From an uncultured Lachnospiraceae bacterium (GTDB lineage Bacteria > Bacillota > Clostridia > Lachnospirales > Lachnospiraceae), in assembly GCA_934339365.1 (NCBI GenBank), contig CAKRHW010000021.1, positions 1 through 26,639 on the forward strand: a stretch of DNA of 26,639 nucleotides, written 5' to 3'. Shown one piece after another: positions 1 through 6,878 of this stretch. The notes beneath the pieces were generated by a model. It was not told the DNA's origin, made no database searches, and saw only the letters and a list, made by a program, of their open reading frames with translations. The translations under genes and the position numbers were made by a program. Positions within the stretch are counted from its first letter, which is position 1; each line of letters opens with the position of its first letter.

Positions 1-61
1 GACACCGGATGCAGTTCATGCAGATGGTGCGTCGTAAAAGTCGCACTTTCGGTGTCCACTA
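1..61. mobile_element. Probable end of an insertion sequence (left edge)
   Basis: These 61 bases are richer in GC than the following cluster and do not match the 5' part of the intact paralogue (2143-3456), although the sequence from about 78 onward does. Bases 40-61 match the reverse complement of 26579-26600 at 20 of 22 positions, as the inverted terminal repeats of one IS would. One forward frame ends in a TAA at 35-37, just inside the repeat, which fits a transposase C-terminus. Bases 62-77 match neither side and are unexplained. The IS family is not identified, and calling it an IS is an inference from the repeat geometry and from the gene truncation beside it. Confidence 0.5.
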
Positions 62-136
62 TATTGACTTAAGACCACAGGAGACAAAAAAGAGAATGTA
101 GAGAAGAAAAGTGTTACGGATGAATTAAACTCTGCA

Positions 137-1306
137 ATGGGTGAGGTAAATAAAGTAAAGCAGAGAAAAGATTTAGGAAATATAAAATTTAGCGATAAAT
201 TTTATTTGAATATACCGAAGGCTGAGGATGTAAAGACACTTAGTACCTTTCGGATGGAAAGTAAGAAGAACTTGTCTGCAGAGGAATTGCATGAGATTCA
301 TCAGAAGCTGATAAAGAATAATTTTTCTGACATATATACAAAAGAAGAAATTACAAAGTTAAGTGATACATTTTATACATTAGAAGATCAGTATCCAGAA
401 GGTGAGAAGGTAGATAAAAAAGATCCGAATGCTGGATTATTTTCTTATAAAAAATATAAGGAAGATATCAAAAAAGGAAAAGTGACATTTCAATGTTTTT
501 CGTTTCTTAATAAAAAAGGTTTTGCAGAAACATGGAGCTGGGGAACTAATTTTAGCAGGGGAAAGGTTGCACAGTTAAGTGAAAGTAAGACAGCCGTATA
601 TTTTCCAAATCAAGAAAATAAAATAAAAAAATATATTCCAACAGGATATCAGTATGATGGGAAAGATGAGTATCAGTTGTTGGATAAAAAAATTTCTGTC
701 AAAGATGCGATTGAGGTTACAGAAGATTATTTAGAGCATAAACATAACAATGGAAAAAATCAGAATCCGGAGTTAAAACCGGCGGTAATTTCAGTGAAAG
801 CAGTAGATATGGGAAAGGGAATCTATGATTATAGTATGGCTGTTACAAACCAATATAAGGGTATCCGGATAGAAGCAAATAAACTGAAATTAGGAAATGC
901 AGTAGGTGGAGATGATACGAGCAATAAGGGGAAAGTACTCGATTTGTTGCCTGCTATGGCAAGTATGATTGAAAGTCAGTATATAGATGAGGTAATTGGG
1001 TATGGAACGAATTTTGATATTAAAGATGAAAAAAGTTACAATCAGATGATTACCTTTGAAAAGGCAGTAGAATTGATGAGGGACAGTTTTGCGAAACAAT
1101 CGGTGTTAACGATAAAATATGCAGAACTTGTATATTTAAATTCTCAAACGAAGAAAGAAAATGATAATTTCGATGATATAAAGAGTAGTGTTACTCCACA
1201 GTGGAAATTCCAGATAAGCAATCAGACAGATCAATTGACATATTGTGTTTATGTTGATGTATTAGATGGAAGTGTAGATTATATTGTACAGAAAGATACA
1301 GATTAA
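137..1306 (+). CDS. 5'-truncated lipoprotein paralogue A1 (probable pseudogene)
   Basis: The 389-residue frame is a close paralogue of the lipoprotein at 2143-3456. Homology at DNA level begins near base 78, so the first 30 or so codons (signal peptide, lipobox Cys) are missing and are replaced by IS-like sequence. The frame stays open upstream to a TGA at 65-67, and no Shine-Dalgarno precedes the ATG at 137, so translation is doubtful. If made, the product would be cytoplasmic. The body otherwise aligns along its full length with A2, including the GFAETWSWGTNFSRGK block, the EDYLEHKHNNGKNQNPELKP block and the PepSY-like C-terminus ending in VDVLDGSVDYI. Function of the family is not recognised. 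Confidence 0.7.
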   Translation: MGEVNKVKQRKDLGNIKFSDKFYLNIPKAEDVKTLSTFRMESKKNLSAEELHEIHQKLIKNNFSDIYTKEEITKLSDTFYTLEDQYPEGEKVDKKDPNAGLFSYKKYKEDIKKGKVTFQCFSFLNKKGFAETWSWGTNFSRGKVAQLSESKTAVYFPNQENKIKKYIPTGYQYDGKDEYQLLDKKISVKDAIEVTEDYLEHKHNNGKNQNPELKPAVISVKAVDMGKGIYDYSMAVTNQYKGIRIEANKLKLGNAVGGDDTSNKGKVLDLLPAMASMIESQYIDEVIGYGTNFDIKDEKSYNQMITFEKAVELMRDSFAKQSVLTIKYAELVYLNSQTKKENDNFDDIKSSVTPQWKFQISNQTDQLTYCVYVDVLDGSVDYIVQKDTD

Positions 1307-1659
1307 TGTAGAGAAGAAAGAAACTTATGAAAAGTTGCTATTGATAAGATATAAGAAAAGATATCAAAAGTGATAAACTAGAATGACTATAATTTTAAGT
1401 AGAGTTATAAAAAATAACAAAATAAGCAAAAAAAATGACGAATTAGACAATGCGGGTAGTGCTTTTATAAAAAAATTGATATTGTATAAATGTCAATGTT
1501 ACAAACATTGTGATAATAAAAGATATATTTATAATAGGTTCAAAGAAGGGAGTGAGAAATGAGAATACATAATGCTTGATATAAATATACTTTTATTAAA
1601 TTGTCAGATTAAGAAGATTTTAGTACTTCTTAATTTAAAAATTAGATTGGAGAGAAAAT
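1307..1659 (+). promoter_or_regulatory. Leader region of B1 with promoter, dyad and hairpin
   Basis: This 353-bp AT-rich gap holds several signals. Bases 1435-1452 are an 18-bp sequence (ATGACGAATTAGACAATG) repeated exactly at 3603-3620 ahead of the second B gene. A perfect 7-bp dyad with a 3-nt spacer lies at 1494-1510 and overlaps the -35 of a promoter, TTGTGA (1508-1513), 16 bp, TATAAT (1530-1535), so it may be an operator. A 6-codon reading frame at 1559-1579 follows a strong AAGGGAG. A perfect 9-bp stem with a 9-nt loop lies at 1608-1634, just upstream of the B1 ribosome site. Confidence 0.5.
1508..1535 (+). promoter_or_regulatory. Predicted promoter of B1
   Basis: A TTGTGA -35 box and a perfect TATAAT -10 box are separated by 16 bp. 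The dyad CAATGTT-ACA-AACATTG (1494-1510) overlaps the -35 box, the usual place for a repressor operator. The second B gene has no counterpart of this segment, so the two copies may be controlled differently. Confidence 0.5.
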
Positions 1660-2055
1660 ATGATAAAGAATTTAATTAAAAAGTCAGTACTTTTGACAGC
1701 AGGAGTAACAACAATCCTTTCAACATGTTCAATCAATGCTAGTGCATATACAAAACAAAAGGCTTGGAATGCCTCATATGTATTAAATGGTGGTGCATCT
1801 GTAAATCATGTGGATAAGAAAAGTGTACGTGTAAATGGATATGGATACAAGACATATTGCTCTAATATAGGTGGTTCGAATGATAGATATATTCAGGTAA
1901 AACCACAGGGTGGAGCTAAATTTCGTATAACATCAAAGGGATATTCAAGTGCATTTTATGTAAATGTAGGAAATAGTAGAGAATTTGATATAGAGTTTGG
2001 CGCACATGGAAAAACTAATTGTTCAGCGGGGGGAACAGTTGGTTGGAATTATTAG
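1660..2055 (+). CDS. Small secreted two-cysteine protein B1
   Basis: A 131-residue protein with a Sec signal peptide: Lys-rich N-terminus (MIKNLIKK), hydrophobic core, and a likely cleavage site after ASA near residue 29. The mature part is about 100 residues, basic and rich in Gly, Ser, Asn, Tyr and Val, suggesting a beta-sheet fold. It has two cysteines in TYCSN and TNCSAGG that could form a disulfide, and it ends in GGTVGWNY. The start is fixed by TTGGAGAG 8 nt upstream, conserved in the paralogue at 3693. A strong terminator follows. I do not recognise the family. Size, export, tandem copies and the downstream ABC genes resemble secreted bacteriocins such as the lactococcin 972 type, but I see no sequence match to it. 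Confidence 0.85.
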   Translation: MIKNLIKKSVLLTAGVTTILSTCSINASAYTKQKAWNASYVLNGGASVNHVDKKSVRVNGYGYKTYCSNIGGSNDRYIQVKPQGGAKFRITSKGYSSAFYVNVGNSREFDIEFGAHGKTNCSAGGTVGWNY

Positions 2056-2076
2056 AAATGATTTGAGTATGAATTG

Positions 2077-2104
2077 AAAAATGTGGGCTTTTGCCCACAT
2101 TTTT
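2077..2104 (+). terminator. Rho-independent terminator after B1
   Basis: A perfect 12-bp stem (AAAAATGTGGGC with GCCCACATTTTT) has a TTTT loop and runs into a T tract. It lies 21 bp after B1 and about 38 bp before A2. No good promoter separates it from A2, so A2 may depend on partial read-through. The matching site after B2 has lost the right half of this hairpin. Confidence 0.9.
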
Positions 2105-2142
2105 TGTAAGAAAAAATAGATACAATTATTAGGAGAAACAAT

Positions 2143-3456
2143 ATGAGAAGGTATAAAATTGTGGTATTAGCAACATTGATTGCAGCATGTTCTGTTACCA
2201 GTGCATGTGGAAAGAAAGTATCAGGAGACAAAAAAGAGAATGTAGAGAAGAAAAGTGTTACGGATGAATTAAACTCTGCAATGGGTGAGGTAAATAAAGT
2301 AAAGCAGAGGAAAGATTTAGGAAATATAAAATTTAGTGATAAATTTTATTTGAATATACCGAAGGCAGAGGATGTAAAGACACTTAGTACCTTTCGGATG
2401 GAAAGCAAAAAAAGGGTGTCTACGGATGAATTGCAGAAGATTCAACAGGAACTGATTAAGAATAATTTTTCTGACATATATACAAAAGAAGAAATGGAAA
2501 GTTTTGGTGATACTTTTTTAACACCACTAAATAAGTATCCGGAAGGTGAAAATGTGAAAAAAGACGATATGAAGTCCAGATTATTTTCTTATAAGAAATA
2601 TAAGGAAGATATCGAAAAAGGAAAAGTGGAATTTACTTGTTTTTCGTTTTCTAATAAAAAAGGGTTTGCAGAAACATGGAGCTGGGGAACTAATTTTAGC
2701 AGAGGAAAAGCTGCACAGTTAGATGGATGCGAGACAGCATATATGTATATTCCAACGACAGAACATGACATAAAAAAGTATATACCAACAGGGTATCAGT
2801 ATGATGGAAAAGAAGAGTATCAATTGTTAGATAAGAAAACTTCTGTAAAAGATGCGGTTGCAGTTACAGAAGACTATTTAGAGCATAAACATAACAATGG
2901 GAAAAATCAGAATCCAGAGTTAAAGCCTGCGGTAATTTCAGTGAAAGTAGTTGATATGGGAAAAGGAATCTATGATTATAGTATGGCTGTTACAAAGAAA
3001 TATAAGGGTGTCCGGATAGAAGCAAATAAAATGAGATTCGGAGATGAGACATTAGGTGGCGATAAGACAAGTAATAAAGGAAAAGTGCTCGATTTATTTC
3101 CTGCTACGGCAAGTAAGATTGAAAGTCAATATATAGATGGGCTGATTTCGTATGCAACAGATTTTGATATTAAAGATGAAAAAAGTTATGATCAGATGAT
3201 CACTTTTGAAAAGGCAGTAGAATTAATGAGAGACAGTTTTGCAAAACAATCGGTCTTAACGATAAAATATGCAGAACTTGTATATTTAAATTCTCAGACG
3301 AAGAAAGAAAAAGAAAATGTTAATGACATAAAGAGTGGTGTTACTCCAAAGTGGAAATTCCAGATAGGAAATCAGACAGATGAACTGACATATTGCGTTT
3401 ATGTTGATGTATTAGATGGAAGTGTAGATTATATTGTACAGCAAGATACAGATTAA
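2143..3456 (+). CDS. Predicted lipoprotein A2, family unknown
   Basis: The 437-residue protein starts at an ATG preceded by AGGAG. Residues 1-21 form a lipoprotein signal peptide and SVTSAC gives the lipidated Cys22, so it should be anchored outside the membrane. A charged linker follows, then a body with GFAETWSWGTNFSRGK and EDYLEHKHNNGKNQNPELKP blocks. The C-terminal part (TFEKAVELMRDSFAKQ to VDVLDGSVDYI) looks PepSY-like, a fold often found in secreted inhibitors and sensors. This is the only complete copy of the three A sequences. It lies between the two B genes, so it may be the partner or self-protection protein of B; this is inferred from gene order alone. Confidence 0.85.
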   Translation: MRRYKIVVLATLIAACSVTSACGKKVSGDKKENVEKKSVTDELNSAMGEVNKVKQRKDLGNIKFSDKFYLNIPKAEDVKTLSTFRMESKKRVSTDELQKIQQELIKNNFSDIYTKEEMESFGDTFLTPLNKYPEGENVKKDDMKSRLFSYKKYKEDIEKGKVEFTCFSFSNKKGFAETWSWGTNFSRGKAAQLDGCETAYMYIPTTEHDIKKYIPTGYQYDGKEEYQLLDKKTSVKDAVAVTEDYLEHKHNNGKNQNPELKPAVISVKVVDMGKGIYDYSMAVTKKYKGVRIEANKMRFGDETLGGDKTSNKGKVLDLFPATASKIESQYIDGLISYATDFDIKDEKSYDQMITFEKAVELMRDSFAKQSVLTIKYAELVYLNSQTKKEKENVNDIKSGVTPKWKFQIGNQTDELTYCVYVDVLDGSVDYIVQQDTD

Positions 3457-3692
3457 TGCAGAGAAGAGAAATATTTACAAGAATTTTCAAGGAAAAAGTT
3501 TTAACGTTTTTAGTCAATAATGAAATGTGTATTTTAAAATAGCAGTTATAATTTTAAAGATAAATAGGGGTGGATTTTTTAAAATTAAAAATTTAAGAGA
3601 AGATGACGAATTAGACAATGTAGGTAACGTTAGATCAGAAGATTTTAGAACATTTTTTTCTGAAAAATAGGAATTTAGATTGGAGAGAAAAT
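3457..3692 (+). promoter_or_regulatory. Leader region of B2
   Basis: This 236-bp gap shares with the B1 leader the exact 18-mer at 3603-3620, a TATAATTTTAA stretch near 3546, and the last 20 or so bases before the start codon. It lacks the roughly 135 bp carrying the promoter, dyad and 6-codon frame of the B1 leader. A weaker hairpin (TCAGAA with TTCTGA, 17-nt loop, about 3635-3663) stands where the 9-bp hairpin stands in copy 1. No strong promoter is visible. Confidence 0.35.
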
Positions 3693-4088
3693 ATGATAAA
3701 GAATTTAATTAAAAAGTTAGCACTTTTGGCAGTAGGAGTAATAACCATTCTTTCTACATGTGCAATCAGTGCTAGTGCATATACAAAACAAGGAGCTTGG
3801 AATGCCACATATGTATTAGATGGAGGGTCAGCTGTAAATCATGTGGATAAAATACAGATACGTGTAAATGGATATGGATACAGAGTATATTGCTCTAATA
3901 TAGGTGGTTCAAATGATAGATATATTCTGGTAAAACCAGAAGGTAGCTCTAAAATTCGTATAACATCAAAGGGATATTCAAAAGGTTTTTCTGCGAATGT
4001 AGGAAACAAAAGAAGCTTATGTATACAGTTTAGTGCCCATGGAAGGACTAATTGTTCGGGGGGTGGAACAGTTGGTTGGGATTGGTAG
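3693..4088 (+). CDS. Small secreted two-cysteine protein B2
   Basis: A 131-residue paralogue of B1, with the same signal peptide pattern (MIKNLIKK, core, ASA), the same two cysteines (VYCSN and TNCSGGG) and a C-terminus GGTVGWDW where B1 has GGTVGWNY. Differences lie mainly in the mature chain, for example KSVRVNGYGYK against IQIRVNGYGYR, so the copies have diverged as proteins while the ribosome site and first codons are almost identical. Its terminator has been destroyed by the junction with the A3 remnant, so it is now probably co-transcribed with the ABC transporter at 4242-6700. Function unknown. Confidence 0.85.
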   Translation: MIKNLIKKLALLAVGVITILSTCAISASAYTKQGAWNATYVLDGGSAVNHVDKIQIRVNGYGYRVYCSNIGGSNDRYILVKPEGSSKIRITSKGYSKGFSANVGNKRSLCIQFSAHGRTNCSGGGTVGWDW

Positions 4089-4122
4089 AAATGATTTGAG
4101 TATGAGTTAAAAAATGTGTTTT

Positions 4123-4217
4123 AGATAGGAAATCAGACAGATGAACTGACATATTGTGTTTATGTTGATGCATTAGATGGAAGTGTAGATTATATTGTAC
4201 AGCAAGATACAGATTAA
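4123..4217 (+). pseudogene. 3' remnant of a third lipoprotein copy (A3)
   Basis: Bases 4123-4217 repeat the last 31 codons of A2 (from about 3364) with only a few changes, ending in the same stop codon and the same TGTAGAGAAGAAAGA tail as A1. No start codon belongs to it. Just before it, the sequence after B2 follows the sequence after B1 as far as AAAAATGTG and then switches to A-gene sequence. This is therefore a deletion or recombination junction that removed most of A3 together with the terminator hairpin. Confidence 0.9.
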
Positions 4218-4241
4218 TGTAGAGAAGAAAGAGAGGGTGTT

Positions 4242-5156
4242 ATGTTTCGATTATTAGTTACACAATTTAAGAAGCTTTTCCAGTCACCACTTTTTTATTG
4301 TTCCATTTTCGCAGTTACAATCTTGTGCTCATTTTCAGAATTAACAAATGAATTTAATTCAAATGCTTTAGAGGGAGAAGGCGATGTCATTGTATCTTGT
4401 CTCAGCCAGTATACAGGTGAGCAGATTCAGTCGGATATTTCCTTTTGTGCATATAATGTTTTTTCTGTAGGTGGAAGTGGTAAATGGATGCAATTGTTTA
4501 TTCCTGTTTTAGCAGCAATTGCAGCAATCAATATATTTTCGGATGAAAGAGAGTATCGGGAAAAGAGACTGACTATTTTTCGGATTGGTAAAAAAAAGTA
4601 TTATATAGGCAATATTCTGTTTTTCCTGATTACAGGTGTATTGGTTGCAGTTTTAGGATATTTTTTGTTTGCGGTATATGCCAATATTTGTTTTCCTGGA
4701 TTTCATAATTATTCCAAAGATATGGTGGACGAATACATAAAATTGAAGCTGAAGTCGGGAACATTAATTGGAAACGTGTATGCTTCGCATGGATTGTTTG
4801 CGGTGTACGCATTACAGTTTGTTTCATTTGGGATGTATGGTGCGATGTCGGCATTGCCGGCAATGCTTTTAGCGGCATTTGTTCGGAATAAGTATATCAT
4901 TACATGTGTTCCATTTTTTTTATTTGATGTAGTACGTCAGATTGCTAATGTGTTTTTGATAAAGGGAGCATCGAATTTAGATTATTATGATTATTATTAT
5001 AAAATCAGTATATATCTGTCACCGGGGAGTGTAATTGGACTGTTTACACAGGGAGAATATATGAAAGCGGTTGCAATTATTTGGATGACACTGATTTTGG
5101 CATTTAGTATCTTAACATTTGTGATTATGGGACTGGGGGTGGATAAAGGTGAATAA
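4242..5156 (+). CDS. ABC-2 type transporter permease, first subunit
   Basis: A 304-residue integral membrane protein with about six hydrophobic segments (roughly 16-30, 82-100, 122-151, 183-213, 217-239, 276-299). The cytoplasmic motif FSDEREYREKRLTIFRIGKKKYYIGN after the second segment is typical of ABC-2 permeases. The start follows GAGAGGG. It overlaps the next permease by 8 bp, and the two probably form a heterodimer powered by the ATPase at 6044. Position after B2 suggests export of, or immunity to, the secreted B proteins, but this rests on gene order only. Confidence 0.85.
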   Translation: MFRLLVTQFKKLFQSPLFYCSIFAVTILCSFSELTNEFNSNALEGEGDVIVSCLSQYTGEQIQSDISFCAYNVFSVGGSGKWMQLFIPVLAAIAAINIFSDEREYREKRLTIFRIGKKKYYIGNILFFLITGVLVAVLGYFLFAVYANICFPGFHNYSKDMVDEYIKLKLKSGTLIGNVYASHGLFAVYALQFVSFGMYGAMSALPAMLLAAFVRNKYIITCVPFFLFDVVRQIANVFLIKGASNLDYYDYYYKISIYLSPGSVIGLFTQGEYMKAVAIIWMTLILAFSILTFVIMGLGVDKGE

Positions 5157-6021
5157 AGAAAAGAACAATCGAATTATGGCGATTTTCAGAACTGCAAAAG
5201 CAGAGTATATCAGAATCGTTACAGATCCAAGAATTCTTATGGTAGGTATGCTGATGATAGTTATGGCCAATCTGATTATTCGTCCGCTGTTAGAACGTGC
5301 AGAAAAATATGGGGCACCAATTAATGCATTTGAACCATTTATTGCGGTTGCAAATTCGGGGATATTTTCTATGTTTATTCCAGCCATTTTTATTATCCTG
5401 GCATCAGATTTTCCAGATATGAGTCCTAGAACTCTGTTTTTTATTCAGAGGGCAGGAAAGATCAACTGGCTGTTAGGGCAGATATTGTCAATTATTATGA
5501 TTATTGTTACATATATTGGATCTTTGTTAGTGTTTACCAGTGTGTATACTTTGGGTCATAACTTTTTTGGAAGTGAGTGGAGTGATCCGGTTACAAAATA
5601 TATTTATAAGTTTCCAGAGGAAAAGCCGGGATTAATTGGAGAATTTCTTTCTTCTAAATTGTATAATCAAATGAGTCTTGGAAAAGCATTTGTAAACATC
5701 GTTTTATTAGTCAGTCTTTATATGCTGATTTTATCTATGATTTTAATTTTCTTTCGGATTATTAATTTAAAAGCAGGAGGAATTTTTTCGTGCTTTCTTC
5801 TGATTGCATTAGGAGCATTGACTTCAACAGCCAATTCTGACTGGATGTGGTGTTTTCCAATGGCACATTCCATTGTCTGGATGCATTATACAGAGCTGTG
5901 GATTGATCCGGTTACACCATTGTATCAGTCGTATCTCTACTTTGGTGGATTCTTTTTGGTAATGCTGATCTTAAATTTGATTGTGATTAAGAAGATGAAT
6001 GTAAATACATCAGGATTGTAA
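5149..6021 (+). CDS. ABC-2 type transporter permease, second subunit
   Basis: A 290-residue membrane protein that starts at GTG inside the end of the upstream gene (8-bp overlap, translational coupling). About six hydrophobic segments are seen, near 29-48, 73-88, 106-135, 178-204, 210-226 and 264-283. The motif DFPDMSPRTLFFIQRAGKINWLLGQ after the second segment parallels FSDEREYREKRLTIFR in its partner, so the two are distant homologues. The ATPase gene follows after 22 bp. Confidence 0.85.
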   Translation: MNKEKNNRIMAIFRTAKAEYIRIVTDPRILMVGMLMIVMANLIIRPLLERAEKYGAPINAFEPFIAVANSGIFSMFIPAIFIILASDFPDMSPRTLFFIQRAGKINWLLGQILSIIMIIVTYIGSLLVFTSVYTLGHNFFGSEWSDPVTKYIYKFPEEKPGLIGEFLSSKLYNQMSLGKAFVNIVLLVSLYMLILSMILIFFRIINLKAGGIFSCFLLIALGALTSTANSDWMWCFPMAHSIVWMHYTELWIDPVTPLYQSYLYFGGFFLVMLILNLIVIKKMNVNTSGL

Positions 6022-6043
6022 GAAAAAAAAATGGAGGTGCGAT

Positions 6044-6700
6044 ATGAGTAGTACAGCAGAGAATATAATTGAAGTTGACAGTATAGATTTAAAAATTGGT
6101 AAAACGGAAATTTTAAAGAATATTAATGTATCATTTGAACGTGGAAAAATTCATGGGCTGATTGGTCGAAATGGAAGCGGAAAAACAATGCTTATGAAAT
6201 GCATTTGTGGATTTATACATACAACAAGTGGAAAGATTATCGTAAATGGAAAACAGGTGGGGAAAGATGTAGATTTTCCACCGAATATGGGAATCATTAT
6301 TGAAACACCGGGATTCATTCCTTATTATTCCGGATATAAGAATTTAAAGATGCTTGCCGGTTTGAAGGGGAAAATAACAAAGGATGAAATATATAAGGTG
6401 TTAGAGAATGTAGGGTTAGATCCAAAATTAAAACGTCATGTCAGAAAATATTCATTGGGAATGAGACAACGTTTGGGGCTTGCACAGGCGATTATGGAGA
6501 ATCCGGATATTTTAATATTGGATGAACCATTTAACGGATTAGATAAAGATGGAGTGGAAGATATGAGAAACTATCTTCTGGATTTTAAAAACCAGGGGAA
6601 GACCATTCTGATAGCAAGTCATTCGGCAGAGGATATATCTGTTTTGTGTGATACCGTACATGAGATGGATAAAGGAGTTTTAAGCCTGATAAGAAAATAG
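6044..6700 (+). CDS. ABC transporter ATP-binding protein (BcrA/immunity type)
   Basis: A 218-residue nucleotide-binding domain with all the hallmarks: Walker A GRNGSGKT (41-48), signature YSLGMRQR (136-143), Walker B ILILDEP (156-162) and switch His193 in ASHS. The stretch IIETPGFIPYYSGYKNLKML (85-104) is characteristic of ATPases of bacitracin-resistance and lantibiotic-immunity exporters in Firmicutes. The start follows TGGAGGTG. It is shorter than most DrrA/CcmA-type ATPases because it lacks a C-terminal extension. It should energise the two preceding permeases and closes the operon ahead of a strong terminator. Confidence 0.93.
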   Translation: MSSTAENIIEVDSIDLKIGKTEILKNINVSFERGKIHGLIGRNGSGKTMLMKCICGFIHTTSGKIIVNGKQVGKDVDFPPNMGIIIETPGFIPYYSGYKNLKMLAGLKGKITKDEIYKVLENVGLDPKLKRHVRKYSLGMRQRLGLAQAIMENPDILILDEPFNGLDKDGVEDMRNYLLDFKNQGKTILIASHSAEDISVLCDTVHEMDKGVLSLIRK

Positions 6701-6712
6701 TTTTAAAAGGAG

Positions 6713-6748
6713 CGAGCTATTCACAGACGTGAATAGCTCGTTTATTTT
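6713..6748 (+). terminator. Rho-independent terminator after the ABC operon
   Basis: A perfect 12-bp stem (CGAGCTATTCAC with GTGAATAGCTCG, loop AGAC) is followed directly by a T-rich tract. It ends the accessory A/B-ABC cluster. Confidence 0.92.
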
Positions 6749-6808
6749 TAGTAAATCACAAAAAACGAAACTTCAAAAAGAAATATGAGAATATATCTCA
6801 AATTATTA

Positions 6809-6836
6809 TTGTAAAAATGCAAAAAAGGGATATAAT
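6809..6836 (+). promoter_or_regulatory. Promoter of the ATPase-RloB pair
   Basis: TTGTAA (6809-6814), a 16-bp spacer and a perfect TATAAT (6831-6836) lie about 40 bp before the start codon. Together with the terminator upstream, this makes the two-gene unit independently transcribed. Confidence 0.65.
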
Positions 6837-6878
6837 AAAGATAAAGGTAAGAAGTTTAGATAAATGGAGGTAAATAAA

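Noticed and set aside
1..98. Forward frame 3 as a transposase C-terminus running into the A1 region
   Set aside because: It reads through the presumed IS end into lipoprotein sequence, so at least the second half is a chance reading; the frame that stops at 35-37 fits better.
1559..1579. Six-codon frame as a real gene
   Set aside because: The ribosome site is good, but there is no homologue or repeat in the second copy; kept only as a possible leader peptide.
1660..2055. Lactococcin 972-type bacteriocin or lanthipeptide precursor
   Set aside because: Size, Sec signal and transporter context are similar, but no sequence motif of lactococcin 972 is seen, and there is no modification enzyme or GG leader.
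6864..6878. ATG at 6864 as start of the ATPase gene
   Set aside because: It overlaps the ribosome site GGAGG that is correctly spaced for ATG 6879, and it has no ribosome site of its own.
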